From positions 1 through 32,558 of the forward strand of contig CALZJC010000001.1 in NCBI GenBank assembly GCA_945787525.1: 32,558 nucleotides of DNA, read 5' to 3'. Positions 6,973 through 16,112 of the stretch are shown piece after piece (position 1 is the first letter of the stretch; every line of letters begins with the position of its first letter). Under the pieces are notes generated by a model. It was given only the letters and a program-made list of their open reading frames with translations. It was not told where the DNA came from and made no database searches. The DNA comes from Thermoanaerobaculia bacterium. Its GTDB lineage: Bacteria; Acidobacteriota; Thermoanaerobaculia; Multivoradales; JAHEKO01. The position numbers and the translations under genes are program-made.

Positions 6973-7629
6973 GTGGCGGCGTTTCTCAAGCACCTGTTCT
7001 TCTGGCTGGTGGTGCGGCCGATCGTGCTGGTGCTGCTGGGCCTCAACGTGCGCCGGCGCGAGCTCCTGCCCACCGACGGCCCGGCGATCCTGGTGGCCAA
7101 TCACAACAGCCACCTCGACACGCTGGTCCTGATGGCGCTGCTGCCGGCCGGGCTGCTGCCGCGCGTGCGTCCGGTGGCGGCGGCCGACTACTTCCTGCGC
7201 AATCGCCTGATGGCCTGGTTCTCGCTGCGGGTCATCGGCATCCTGCCGGTGAGCCGCCAGGGCAGAAAGCCGGGCACCGACCCCCTGGCGGAGGCGGACG
7301 CCGCTCTGGACCGGCGGGAAGTGGTTATCCTCTTCCCCGAGGGCACCCGCGGCGAGCCCGAGTCGCTGGCCCATCTCAAGAGCGGCGTGGCGCACCTGGC
7401 GTTGGCGCATCCCGAAGCGCCACTGCTGCCGGTCTTCCTGCACGGACTGGGCAAGTCTCTGCCCAAGGGCGCCTTCCTGCCGGTGCCGTTCTTCTGCGAC
7501 GTGTTCGTCGGCGAGCCGCTCTACGGTGGTGAGGAGCGTTGGGCAGGCGACGCCCATCGGCTGCTCGATGGCCTGAACGGCAGCCTCAAGGAGCTGGCCT
7601 CCGAAGGGAGCTTTCCCGAGTGGACTTAG
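6973..7629 (+). CDS. 1-acyl-sn-glycerol-3-phosphate acyltransferase-like (PlsC family)
   Basis: The 218-residue product begins at GTG 6973 with a hydrophobic anchor (residues 5-25). It carries the acyltransferase HX4D motif as NHNSHLDT near residue 43 and the substrate-binding FPEGTRGEPE motif near residue 120. A third conserved region, PLLPVFLHG, follows. PlsC-family enzymes acylate lysophosphatidate or related lysolipids at the inner face of the membrane. The gene lies 24 bases after the CdsA-like gene and overlaps the next gene by 10 bases. In the cassette it would make the phosphatidate that the CdsA-like enzyme activates. An acceptor other than lysophosphatidate is possible. Confidence 0.88.
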   Translation: MAAFLKHLFFWLVVRPIVLVLLGLNVRRRELLPTDGPAILVANHNSHLDTLVLMALLPAGLLPRVRPVAAADYFLRNRLMAWFSLRVIGILPVSRQGRKPGTDPLAEADAALDRREVVILFPEGTRGEPESLAHLKSGVAHLALAHPEAPLLPVFLHGLGKSLPKGAFLPVPFFCDVFVGEPLYGGEERWAGDAHRLLDGLNGSLKELASEGSFPEWT

Positions 7630-8198
7630 GCTCCGGGGACCGGCGCCGGGGAATCGAAGCGCTGGTGTTGCCGATCGTGGCCCTCTGGGGCTTTGCCGAG
7701 GCGACGCTGTTCTTCGTCGTGCCGGACGTGGCGATCAGCTTTCTGGCGCTGCGTTGCCGCAAGATCGCTCTGTTCGCCTGCCTTTGGGCCTTCGCGGGAG
7801 CGCTCGCCGGCGGCGCGGTGATGTACTCCTGGGGCCGCGGGGCTTCGGCCATGGCCGAGGCGGTCCTGGAGAAGGTGCCGGGAGTGAATCGAGCGATGGT
7901 CGTGCGCGTTCGCGGCGAGCTCGAGGAGACGGGCGCCGGGGCGGTGGCCCTGGGGCCGCTCAGGACCACTCCGTACAAGATCTATGCAGTCGAGGCGGGA
8001 TCGCTGGGTACCTCGCCGCTGGCGGTACTCGCGGCCAGTGTACCGAGCCGCCTCCTCAGGTTTCTGCTGACCGCGCTGATCATCAACTGGCTGGCGCGAC
8101 ACCCCTTGAAACGATGGTCGCTCGATCGCCAGCGGTTGGCGGTGGGCCTTTTCTGGGTGGCGATCTACGTCGTCTTGACGCTGCGCACTCCGAGCTAG
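7620..8198 (+). CDS. VTT-domain (DedA/YqaA-like) integral membrane protein
   Basis: Translation probably starts at GTG 7620, inside the end of the acyltransferase gene, with AAGGGAG about 9 bases upstream. The 192-residue protein has four to five hydrophobic segments (about residues 12-32, 40-62, 130-150 and 170-188). The central segment GPLRTTPYKIYAVEAG resembles the conserved Arg/Pro/Lys region of VTT (formerly SNARE-associated) proteins of the YqaA type. Known VTT/DedA members move or scramble lipids across membranes, so transport of the cassette's product is an attractive but unproven role. The TAG stop at 8196-8198 is supplied by the left end of a palindromic repeat that begins at 8195. 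Confidence 0.72.
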   Translation: MDLGSGDRRRGIEALVLPIVALWGFAEATLFFVVPDVAISFLALRCRKIALFACLWAFAGALAGGAVMYSWGRGASAMAEAVLEKVPGVNRAMVVRVRGELEETGAGAVALGPLRTTPYKIYAVEAGSLGTSPLAVLAASVPSRLLRFLLTALIINWLARHPLKRWSLDRQRLAVGLFWVAIYVVLTLRTPS

Positions 8199-8377
8199 CC
8201 TGACCTTCTCACCAATCGTCTACGAAACGCCGCATCTTCCTGAATCTGCAGCGTTACGCTCTTGTCGGGCATCCTCAGCGTGCTTCGAGCACGCTTGCGG
8301 TGCCCTCGGTCGCAAGCCTCGCATCTTCAGGCAGCTGCGACGTTTCGCTACAACGATCGGTGAGAAGGTCAGGCTAG
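8195..8377. repeat. 183-bp palindromic MITE-like element, copy A
   Basis: The ends are perfect inverted repeats: CTAGCCTGACCTTCTCACC at 8195-8213 and its reverse complement at 8359-8377. Similarity between the halves continues inward with a few mismatches. The exact centre is a perfect small hairpin, GCGTGCT-TCG-AGCACGC (8278-8294), centred on 8286, which is also the midpoint of the element. The whole unit could fold into one long hairpin. It encodes nothing. Its left TAG is the stop codon of the VTT-protein gene, and its right TAG is an in-frame stop just before the next gene. Related copies lie at 21213 and 24797. A non-autonomous MITE or REP/BIME-like extragenic palindrome fits best, and it may also terminate transcription. 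Confidence 0.9.
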
Positions 8378-8389
8378 AATCGGTCGGTC

Positions 8390-10054
8390 ATCAGCAGCAA
8401 AGACACAGAGCTTCTGCGGCGCTTTGAGCCGGTTCTGGCGTTCGCCGGCAAGGAGCGCTTTCACCCGCTCGCCATCGAGGCCTACCTCGCCTGCTGCGAT
8501 CTTTTCGAGCGCCTGAGCGGCTGGCAGCGCTGGCTTGGGCGATCCCGCAAGGTCACCGCGGAGTGGGACGAGCGGGCCGACTCTGCGGTGGCGGTGGGTA
8601 CCGGTGGGAGGGGGGCTCGGCGCGCCGCGGTGCTCAGCAGCTTCGATGCGCGACACTTTCTGAGGTTCCTGGACCCCGCGGCGAGAAGGGCACAGAAGGT
8701 CGGACGGGAGGGCGAGAGCGCCGGGCCTCCGTGGTTTGGCTTTGTCGCCATGGCGGCGCTTCTCGGTCTTGGCTGTTGGTTGGCGTACAGTCACTCATGG
8801 ATCTGGCCGGGGCGCGTGCTGCTTGTCCTCCTGGCTCTGGTTCTGGGGGCCATGCTCTTCGGCTGGCTGGAGCAGCGATTCGACGCCGACCGGGCGATGG
8901 CCGTTTTCATGGTGCTGCTGGCGACCACCGTCCTGGTGGTCGTTGCGTGGAGTTGGAGCGAGCAGGCCTGGTGGCGCTGGTGGGCGGCGTTGGTCGGTGG
9001 CGTCCTGGTCGCGGGCGGCATCCAGATCTGGGGGCGGGTCTTTCTCTCCTCGCGTGCCGCTGTGGGGTTGAACAGGCTCTCGGCGGCGCCGGTCATTCTG
9101 TCGGTGATCTGGCTGCTCCTCTCGATATGGCTGGGAGTGGTCCCGGTGGCGCTGCTCTGTGGATCGTTGGCGATCGTAATGCTGTTGGTCCTGAGCGACG
9201 ATCTCGCGGCGGCCTATATGGCCGTCTTCTCCCCATTGCGCCGTGAGGCGAGCGCCCAGGCTGTGGTCAATGAGAGACGGCTGAGGGAGGCCGGCGAGAA
9301 ACAGGTCTTCCCCTACTACGGCCGCGTGTGGAGGGATCCCGACGGCCGGCGAGTGGCTCTCCAGTACTTCTACTTCTACGCCTTCAACGACTGGCGTGGC
9401 CAGGGAGGGCTCAACTTCCATGAGGCCGACTGGGAGTGGGCGACGCTGTTCCTGCGGCGGCAAGACGACGGGTATGTGCCCCACGAGGTGGCGCTCTCCC
9501 AGCATCATTCGATCGGCCGACGGTTCTGGGACGAGGTGGAGAAGGCCGGCCCCGGGCGCGAGCATCCGGTGATCTACGTCGCGGTGGGGTCCCACGCCAA
9601 CTACTTCGAGCCCGGCAAGGTCGGCCTGGCGGATCTGGTTCGCGAGTCGTGGCTCAAGAGGGTCCTGAAGTTCGTCCTCGAATCCCGGCGCAGAAGCCGG
9701 CAGGCTGCGGACGAAGGGGTGGCGATATCCCAGAGCTGGATGGACCGCAGAGCGCCACAGCGATCCGAGGACCTGACGACTGCGGACGACCCCGATGGCA
9801 AGGGCTTGGTGATCGGCCCCGCAATGCCGCAAAGCGGCCCGCCGGATCAACGGCCAGCCGAGTGGACCGCGGCGATACTGGATGGCGGCCAGAGCTGGAT
9901 CGACTACCAGGGACTCTGGGGTCTACGCTCCCTGCTGCGCAACGAGTCCGGGCCGCCGGGGCCGCAGTGGGAGCGGGAGGAGAACCTGTTGCGGAGCGAG
10001 CGAGAGAGCGGACGTCGTCGGCTCGCCTGGGAAAACCCGCTGGCCCCCCAATAG
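8390..10054 (+). CDS. Multi-pass membrane protein with C-terminal Vps62-like domain; start codon unclear
   Basis: The frame is open from 8378, right after an in-frame TAG provided by the repeat, to the stop at 10054. The region 8390-8587 translates to a sensible N-terminus (LLRRFEPVLAFAGKERFHPLAIEAYL) but has no ATG, GTG or TTG. The first standard start is GTG 8588, which would give 488 residues. ATC 8390 is used here only to mark the likely protein extent (554 residues). The middle has about five transmembrane segments (roughly residues 115-275). The C-terminal half shows Vps62-like landmarks: LQYFYFYAFNDW, HEADWEWATLF, VIYVAVGSHANYFEPG, and a final YQGLWG...GPPGPQW. The function is unknown. 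The insertion may have removed the original start. Confidence 0.75.
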   Translation: MSSKDTELLRRFEPVLAFAGKERFHPLAIEAYLACCDLFERLSGWQRWLGRSRKVTAEWDERADSAVAVGTGGRGARRAAVLSSFDARHFLRFLDPAARRAQKVGREGESAGPPWFGFVAMAALLGLGCWLAYSHSWIWPGRVLLVLLALVLGAMLFGWLEQRFDADRAMAVFMVLLATTVLVVVAWSWSEQAWWRWWAALVGGVLVAGGIQIWGRVFLSSRAAVGLNRLSAAPVILSVIWLLLSIWLGVVPVALLCGSLAIVMLLVLSDDLAAAYMAVFSPLRREASAQAVVNERRLREAGEKQVFPYYGRVWRDPDGRRVALQYFYFYAFNDWRGQGGLNFHEADWEWATLFLRRQDDGYVPHEVALSQHHSIGRRFWDEVEKAGPGREHPVIYVAVGSHANYFEPGKVGLADLVRESWLKRVLKFVLESRRRSRQAADEGVAISQSWMDRRAPQRSEDLTTADDPDGKGLVIGPAMPQSGPPDQRPAEWTAAILDGGQSWIDYQGLWGLRSLLRNESGPPGPQWEREENLLRSERESGRRRLAWENPLAPQ

Positions 10055-10127
10055 AATCAGTCGGGGCGGACAGAGACGCTCCAGCTCACCATCGGAATCT
10101 CGAGAAGCTCGGCGAAGGAGGCATGGG

Positions 10128-11327
10128 TTGCGTTCAGTAGCTGTCCTCGGTGCGGGAATCCAGGGAACGTGCGTGGCGCTCGCCCTGCGTGCCGCGGGTT
10201 GGCGAGTGTCGTTGATCGATCAGGCTCCCGCCGTGATGCGCCGAGCGAGCTTGAGGAACGAAGGCAAGATCCACCTGGGTTTCACCTACGCAAAGGACTC
10301 GAGCCTGAGCACCGGCCGCCTGATGCTGCGTTCGGCGCTGAGCTTCGCGCCGCTGATCGACCGGTGGATCCCCGACGGCCTCGACTGGGAGCGAATCCGT
10401 GCGCGACCCTTCACCTATCTGCTCATGCGTGACTCGGCGCTCGAGCCCGAGGCGCTCTACTCCTACTACGAGCGGCTGGAGCTCGAATACCGTGCGCTTC
10501 GCGAGCCTTGGCAGCACTACCTTGATACGCGTCCGGACAGCCTGTGGAGTAAGGCGCCGCTGCCGCCGGAGGTTTCGCGGGCCGCCGTGGCAGCGGCCGT
10601 CGAGACCGCCGAGATGCCGCTCGACCTCGTCGAGCTGCGCCGCCAGCTGGCGCGAGCGGTTGGAGAGTCCGCGGTCAGCTGTCAGTTCGGGCGCCGGGTG
10701 GAGGCGGTGCGGCGTCGCGCCCACGGCTTCTCGGTTGCCGGCGTCGAAGGCGGCGGCGAGAGCTGGCGGCTGGCGGCCGACGCCGTGGTCAACTGTCTGT
10801 GGGAGGGGCGGCTCAAGATCGACGCCGAAATGGGGATGGCACCGCAACAGCCCTGGACCTACCGGCTCAAGTACCGCGTCCTCGGCCGGCTGCCGCGAGC
10901 GCTTGCAGATCTGCCCTCCCTGACCCTCGTCCTGGGCTCCTACGGCGACATCGTGCCCCTTTCAGGAGGCTCCTACATCTCCTGGTACCCGGAGTGCCGG
11001 CGCGGGTGGTCGAACGACCTGGAGGTCCCGCAATCATGGCATCGGGCCTGTGCAGGGGAGGTCGATCCCACCGAGGCGCGCGAGGTCTCGAGCCGGGTCT
11101 ACGAGGCGCTCGAGCCGATCACTCCGGGGATCGCGGCGACCTCGACCGTGGCGGTCGATGCCGGCATCGTGGTGGCCTGGGGCGATACCGACATCGATCA
11201 CCCCGACAGCGGCTTCCACCAGAGGTCCGCGGTCGGGGTCGCAGCCGATGATGGCTACTTTTCCATCGACACCGGAAAGCTCAGCTGCGGGCCTCTTTTT
11301 GCAGCCGAGCTGGCGGCCAGGATCTAG
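10128..11327 (+). CDS. FAD-dependent oxidoreductase (DAO-like)
   Basis: The best start is TTG 10128, preceded by a perfect AAGGAGG at 10115-10121. It gives 399 residues that begin directly with the FAD-binding strand-turn-helix VAVLGAGIQG and end the first beta-alpha-beta unit at SLID. A second conserved stretch, NEGKIHLGFTYAKD near residues 40-55, follows, as in DAO-like FAD enzymes that bind amino or sugar substrates. The C-terminal segment GYFSIDTGKLSCGPLFAAELA is the usual returning FAD-contact region. Such enzymes oxidise C-N or C-O bonds. The substrate is unknown. A glycosyltransferase gene starts 2 bases after the stop, so the two are probably translated together and may act in the same glycan or natural-product pathway. 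Confidence 0.8.
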   Translation: MRSVAVLGAGIQGTCVALALRAAGWRVSLIDQAPAVMRRASLRNEGKIHLGFTYAKDSSLSTGRLMLRSALSFAPLIDRWIPDGLDWERIRARPFTYLLMRDSALEPEALYSYYERLELEYRALREPWQHYLDTRPDSLWSKAPLPPEVSRAAVAAAVETAEMPLDLVELRRQLARAVGESAVSCQFGRRVEAVRRRAHGFSVAGVEGGGESWRLAADAVVNCLWEGRLKIDAEMGMAPQQPWTYRLKYRVLGRLPRALADLPSLTLVLGSYGDIVPLSGGSYISWYPECRRGWSNDLEVPQSWHRACAGEVDPTEAREVSSRVYEALEPITPGIAATSTVAVDAGIVVAWGDTDIDHPDSGFHQRSAVGVAADDGYFSIDTGKLSCGPLFAAELAARI

Positions 11328-11329
11328 CT

Positions 11330-12229
11330 GTGCCGGTACCTCCGGCCCCGCTGGTCACCGTCGGCATTCCGCTCTATCGAGCCCGGCCGTTCGTCGACCG
11401 GATCGTCCGCAACATCGAGGAGATCGGCTATCCGGCGGTCGAGTTCATTCTGGCCGACCAGCATGGGCTGGATGATGCGCTCGAGGTCCTGCAGGAGCGT
11501 CTTGGGGATCGACCCGGAGTCAGGTTTATCGCCACACGAGACGAGCTGACCTGGTTCGACAACTACAGCTTTCTGTTTCGGCAAGCCTCGGGCACCTACT
11601 TCCGGCTCCTGTCCCAGGACGACCGGATTCTGCCGGGATCGATCTCCCACGCGGTGGAGGCCCTGGAGGCGCAGCCGAGCGCGGTGTTGGCCTACGGCCC
11701 GGTCGAGGCGGTGGATGTCGACGGGCGACAGCTAACGCCCGATCTGTGGTGCGCCGGTCACTCGACCGCCTTCACCCGGCGCTGGAACCGCTTTCACTCG
11801 GTAGCCGTATACGCAGGCTCCCGCTACCGCGGCGCGACGTTCGGCCTGATCAGGAGGTCGGCGTCGCCCACGGAAGATCCTCTTCTGCCGGAGACCTACG
11901 GCCATACAGGCCTGTCTTTTCTCGTCTGGGTCTTCGGGCTCTCGCTGCGCGGCCCGTTCTGCCTGGTGCCCGGCTATGTGAGCGCCAGGTGCGTGCATCC
12001 GGAGAGCTTCACCTCCCAGAACCTGACCCGCAGCGTCAAGGACCGAGCGCTGATTCTCTGGAGCTACTTTCGGGCCGGACTCGAGATCTGGCGCGGGATC
12101 GCCAGCGGCTTTTTCGAGCGCTGGATCACGGCGCCGATCTTGCTAGCGCTGGCGACGATCGCCATCCCGATCCTGCGCCTGGTGCGGCTGGATCGGGCCA
12201 AGACACTGCGGCGCCTGCGGCTCCGGTAG
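11330..12229 (+). CDS. Family 2 glycosyltransferase
   Basis: The 299-residue product from GTG 11330 has the GT-A opening strand LVTVGIPLYRARPFVDRIVRN, then FILADQHGLDD, then the metal/nucleotide-sugar motif as LLSQDDRILPGS near residue 100. This pattern is typical of GT2 enzymes that transfer sugars from nucleotide donors to glycan or lipid acceptors. A hydrophobic segment near residues 262-282, followed by a very basic tail (LDRAKTLRRLRLR), suggests a C-terminal membrane anchor with the tail in the cytoplasm. It lies 2 bases after the FAD oxidoreductase gene and converges with the minus-strand gene ending at 12307. The 77 bases between them show no clear hairpin. Confidence 0.88.
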   Translation: MPVPPAPLVTVGIPLYRARPFVDRIVRNIEEIGYPAVEFILADQHGLDDALEVLQERLGDRPGVRFIATRDELTWFDNYSFLFRQASGTYFRLLSQDDRILPGSISHAVEALEAQPSAVLAYGPVEAVDVDGRQLTPDLWCAGHSTAFTRRWNRFHSVAVYAGSRYRGATFGLIRRSASPTEDPLLPETYGHTGLSFLVWVFGLSLRGPFCLVPGYVSARCVHPESFTSQNLTRSVKDRALILWSYFRAGLEIWRGIASGFFERWITAPILLALATIAIPILRLVRLDRAKTLRRLRLR

Positions 12230-12306
12230 CTCGATTCGCAGTCTGGTCGTGCGCCGAGCTGCGCCGGTTCCGCCAGCACCCGGCCAGGATGAGGCTGCGG
12301 GGTGCC

Positions 12307-12831
12307 CTACTCGGCTTTCCTGTCCAGCTCCATGGCGAAGAACTGGTTCCACTGCTCGCCGTCGGCCGAGAACTCGCCGGTCTCGCTCCAGTGGCCGTCG
12401 GCGATGCGGATGGTGAAGCGGACCTTGCCTTGGGGCATCTCATAGCCCCAGATGAAGGCGCCATCCTCCAGCTGCCCCTCGTGGTCGCCGGACCGGCCGT
12501 TCTCGAGGTGGCTGAGGAAGCGGTAGCCCGAGGTCTCGGGGTTGTAGGAGATCGTTGCCACGGCGTGGTGCACCACGTCGCCGGTCTCCTTGTCGTGGTG
12601 CAGTCCCTCGACGATCAGCAGCCGGCCGTCGAGCCGGCTCTCGACCGTCTCCGTGCTACGGAAGTGGCTCGGCTCGGCGGGGCCGCGGCGCATCCAGCCC
12701 TCGCCCTGCCATTGGCCCTCGAAGAACGAGATGGCGTGCATCGCTTCGAGGCCCGGATCGGCGGCGCGCTCTTCGGACAGACCGGGCGCGGCGATGGCCA
12801 GCAGCGTCAGAACGAGTGTGAGTCTCTGCAT
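12307..12831 (-). CDS. Secreted protein with DUF1579-like domain
   Basis: The 174-residue product starts with a signal peptide (MQRLTLVLTLLAIAAPGLS). The remaining part is beta-rich with FFEGQWQGEGWMRRGPAE near the start, then SRLDGRLLIVEGLH, ISYNPETSGYRFLSHLENG and a closing EQWNQFFAMEL. This layout (a weight/quality statement followed by repeated long strands) resembles DUF1579 and other lipocalin-like small-ligand proteins. I recognise no catalytic residues. It sits 62 bases after the last permease gene of the MacAB-type operon and in the same direction, so it may be carried on that transcript. A role linked to the exporter is a guess from position only. Confidence 0.75.
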   Translation of the reverse strand: MQRLTLVLTLLAIAAPGLSEERAADPGLEAMHAISFFEGQWQGEGWMRRGPAEPSHFRSTETVESRLDGRLLIVEGLHHDKETGDVVHHAVATISYNPETSGYRFLSHLENGRSGDHEGQLEDGAFIWGYEMPQGKVRFTIRIADGHWSETGEFSADGEQWNQFFAMELDRKAE

Positions 12832-12893
12832 GTTCGAGATCGTATCTTCGACCCTCGGTGGCTTGCCAGGGTGTCCCCTCCGCGCCGGCCGAG

Positions 12894-14141
12894 CTATTCG
12901 TAACCCAAGGCGTCGATGGGAGCCAGCTTCGAGGCCTTCATCGCCGGCCAGAGACCGAAGGCCAACCCGACGCTGCTGCAGAAGACGACGCCGATCACCG
13001 CCCAGTTCAGGGGTATGTTGACCGCGAAGTCGGTGAACAGGGTGACGATGTTGCCGAGTCCGAAACCGACCGCGACGCCGATGACGCCGCCGACGTTGCA
13101 CAGCACGATCGCTTCGAGCAGGAACTGCAGCAGGATGTGACGGCGCTTGGCGCCGATCGCCTTGCGGATCCCGATCTCCCGGGTGCGCTCGGTGACCGAG
13201 ACCAGCATGATGTTCATGATGCCGATGCCGGCGACGACGAGGGCGACGATGCCGATGACGAAGGCGCCGATCTTGACCCCTTCGGTGGCCTGGTTGAAGG
13301 AGCGGATCAGGCTGTCGGTGGTGAAGATGGTGAAGTCGTCCTCGTCCCGCGGCGCCACGCCGCGCTCCAGCCGGAGAACCGCCCGGGTCTCCTCGATCGC
13401 GGCGTCGACCAGCTCGGCAGAGATGGCGTTGACCGTCATGTTGACGGAGCGCTCGCTGCCCCGCCCTTCGTCCCACATGCCGTAGCCGCGCTGAAACGTG
13501 GTCACCGGCAGCAGGATGTAGTTGTCGTAGTTGCCGCCCAGGGCCGAAGTCTTCTCCTCGAAGACGCCGATCACGGTGTACCTGCGGCCGTCCACCTTGA
13601 TCACCTGTCCGATGGGATCTATGAAGGGGAAGAGCTCTTCCGCCACCCGGTAGCCGATGACGACGACCTTGCGGCCGATGCGGACGTCCTCGTCGGTGAT
13701 GTTCTTGCCGAACTCGACGTAGTGGGTGTTGTTGGGCGGGTACTCCTTGGTGCCGCCGCAGAGTGTGAGGTTGGAGTTGGTCGACCTGTCCTTGAATCTG
13801 GCGGTCGAGCCGAATCGCCACAGCTCCGCCCCTACCAGGTTGACGGTCTTGACCTTCGCCCGGACCGCGTCGGCGTTGGCGATCGTGATCGGCCTGCGTT
13901 GCTGGATCTTGCGCCAGTCGACGTCGGTGTTGACTCCCGCGGGCCATTTCTGCACCTGGAAGGTCGTCGAGCCGAGGACGGTCATCTCCTGCTCCATGGT
14001 GGTCTGGATGACCGAGATCCCGGTCATGACCGCGATGATCGACGCCACCCCGGCGATGATCCCCACCAGGGTCAGGGAGGATCGCAGCTTGTGCGCCCGG
14101 ATCGCTCCCATCGCCATCTTGAACGCCTCGATCCAGATCAT
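12894..14141 (-). CDS. MacB-type ABC transporter permease (second copy)
   Basis: The 415-residue protein has the MacB/FtsX layout. One N-terminal transmembrane helix (IRAHKLRSSLTLVGIIAGVASI, roughly residues 15-38) is followed by a long periplasmic MacB_PCD domain. Three C-terminal helices follow, including the block GIMNIMLVSVTERTREIGIR and the cytoplasmic coupling segment [15 protein letters not shown]. The C-terminus (LAPIDALGYE) is the family end. It begins 10 bases after the stop of a related permease gene and shares the same ATPase gene upstream. The two proteins differ throughout the periplasmic domain, so they may form a heterodimeric mechanotransmission exporter for a lipid, peptide or antibiotic. 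Confidence 0.93.
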   Translation of the reverse strand: MIWIEAFKMAMGAIRAHKLRSSLTLVGIIAGVASIIAVMTGISVIQTTMEQEMTVLGSTTFQVQKWPAGVNTDVDWRKIQQRRPITIANADAVRAKVKTVNLVGAELWRFGSTARFKDRSTNSNLTLCGGTKEYPPNNTHYVEFGKNITDEDVRIGRKVVVIGYRVAEELFPFIDPIGQVIKVDGRRYTVIGVFEEKTSALGGNYDNYILLPVTTFQRGYGMWDEGRGSERSVNMTVNAISAELVDAAIEETRAVLRLERGVAPRDEDDFTIFTTDSLIRSFNQATEGVKIGAFVIGIVALVVAGIGIMNIMLVSVTERTREIGIRKAIGAKRRHILLQFLLEAIVLCNVGGVIGVAVGFGLGNIVTLFTDFAVNIPLNWAVIGVVFCSSVGLAFGLWPAMKASKLAPIDALGYE

Positions 14142-14151
14142 CCCCGTCGCC

Positions 14152-15383
14152 TCACTCGTAGCGCAGAGCCTCGATGGGGTTCAATCGCGAGGCTCGCCAG
14201 GCCGGCAGGAAACCGAACAGCACGCCGACCACCGTGGAGACGACCAGCGCCACGACGACGATTCCGGGCGAGATGCTCGCCGGCATCACCAGGCGGTCGA
14301 TCAGCGCGGTGACCCCGAATGCGCCCAACAGCCCGACCAGCCCGCCGAAACTGCAGATGGCGATCGACTCGAAGAGGAACTGGGCCAGGATGACCCGCCG
14401 CTTTGCGCCGATCGCCTTGCGGATGCCGATCTCCTTGGTCCTCTCGGTGACCGACACATACATGATGTTCATCACCCCGATGCCGCCGACGAAGAGCGAG
14501 ATGGTGGTGATCACCAGGCCGATCATGACCACCACTCCCATGACGTTGTTGAACATGCCCACCAGGGCGTCCATCTGATTGATCGAGAAGTCGTCGCCGT
14601 CGCTCGGCCGGAGCTTGCGGATCTTCCGCATCTCGCCCACCAGCTCGAACTCGAAGTCGGCCAGAGACTGTTGCAGGGGAGCCTTGACGGCAACGTTGAT
14701 ATCGCGGCTGGCGCCACCGAACGCCTTGGTGAAGCTGGTGACGGGCACGAAGACCTGGCTGTCGAAGTCGGGTCCGCCGAAGAACCCGGCGCTGCCCTGC
14801 TTCTCCATCACGCCGACGACGCGGAATCGCCCGCGCCCGATCTTCAACGTCTTGTTCAGCGGGTCGACGTCCTCGAACAGCCGATCCCGGACGGTGGAGC
14901 CGATCACGCAGACGTCTTTCTTGAACTGGACGTCGAACCGGGTGAGGAAGCGGCCGAGCTCCGGCACGGCGCTGGACACCAGCATCTGCTGGTCGGTGGT
15001 GCCGATGATCGCCGCGTTGTCGATCACCGCTGAGCGGTACTTGAGGCTCTTGGTGGTATCGATGGTGGGATTGACCGCCCGCGCCGAGCGCAATCGCCGG
15101 GCCAACAGCTCGGCCTCGCCGAGGGTCAGATTGGGCCGGTTGCGGAACTCGAAGAAGTTGCCGGTGACGATCCACGGCATGCGCGAGACGTAGAGAACGT
15201 CCGAGCCGAGGGCCGACACGCTCTCCTTGAAGTTGTTCGACAGCCCGTTGGCCGCGGTCATGGTGGTGATCACGGCGACGATGCCGATGATGATCCCCAG
15301 GGTCGTGAGCACGCCTCGGCCCTTGTTGGCGCGCAGCGAGTCGAAGGCGATCTTGAGCGCCTCGACGAGCTGGCGCAGCGACT

Positions 15384-15387
<4 letters not shown>
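14152..15387 (-). CDS. MacB-type ABC transporter permease (first copy)
   Basis: The 411-residue protein has the N-terminal helix near residues 20-45 ([26 protein letters not shown]), a periplasmic MacB_PCD domain up to about residue 270, and three C-terminal helices with the FtsX signature [20 protein letters not shown] and [15 protein letters not shown]. It ends [10 protein letters not shown], as expected. The ATG overlaps the ATPase stop (ATGA), so translation is coupled. It functions with the adjoining ATPase and periplasmic adaptor as the inner-membrane part of a tripartite exporter. The outer-membrane TolC-like partner is not in the window. Confidence 0.94.
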
Positions 15388-16106
<719 letters not shown>

Positions 16107-16112
16107 GGCGCC

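Noticed and set aside
10123-10140. Mini-frame ATG GGT TGC GTT CAG TAG after AAGGAGG
   Set aside because: It is only five codons long and spaced too close to the Shine-Dalgarno. The TTG at 10128 in the long frame is at the right distance and begins the FAD-binding motif exactly.
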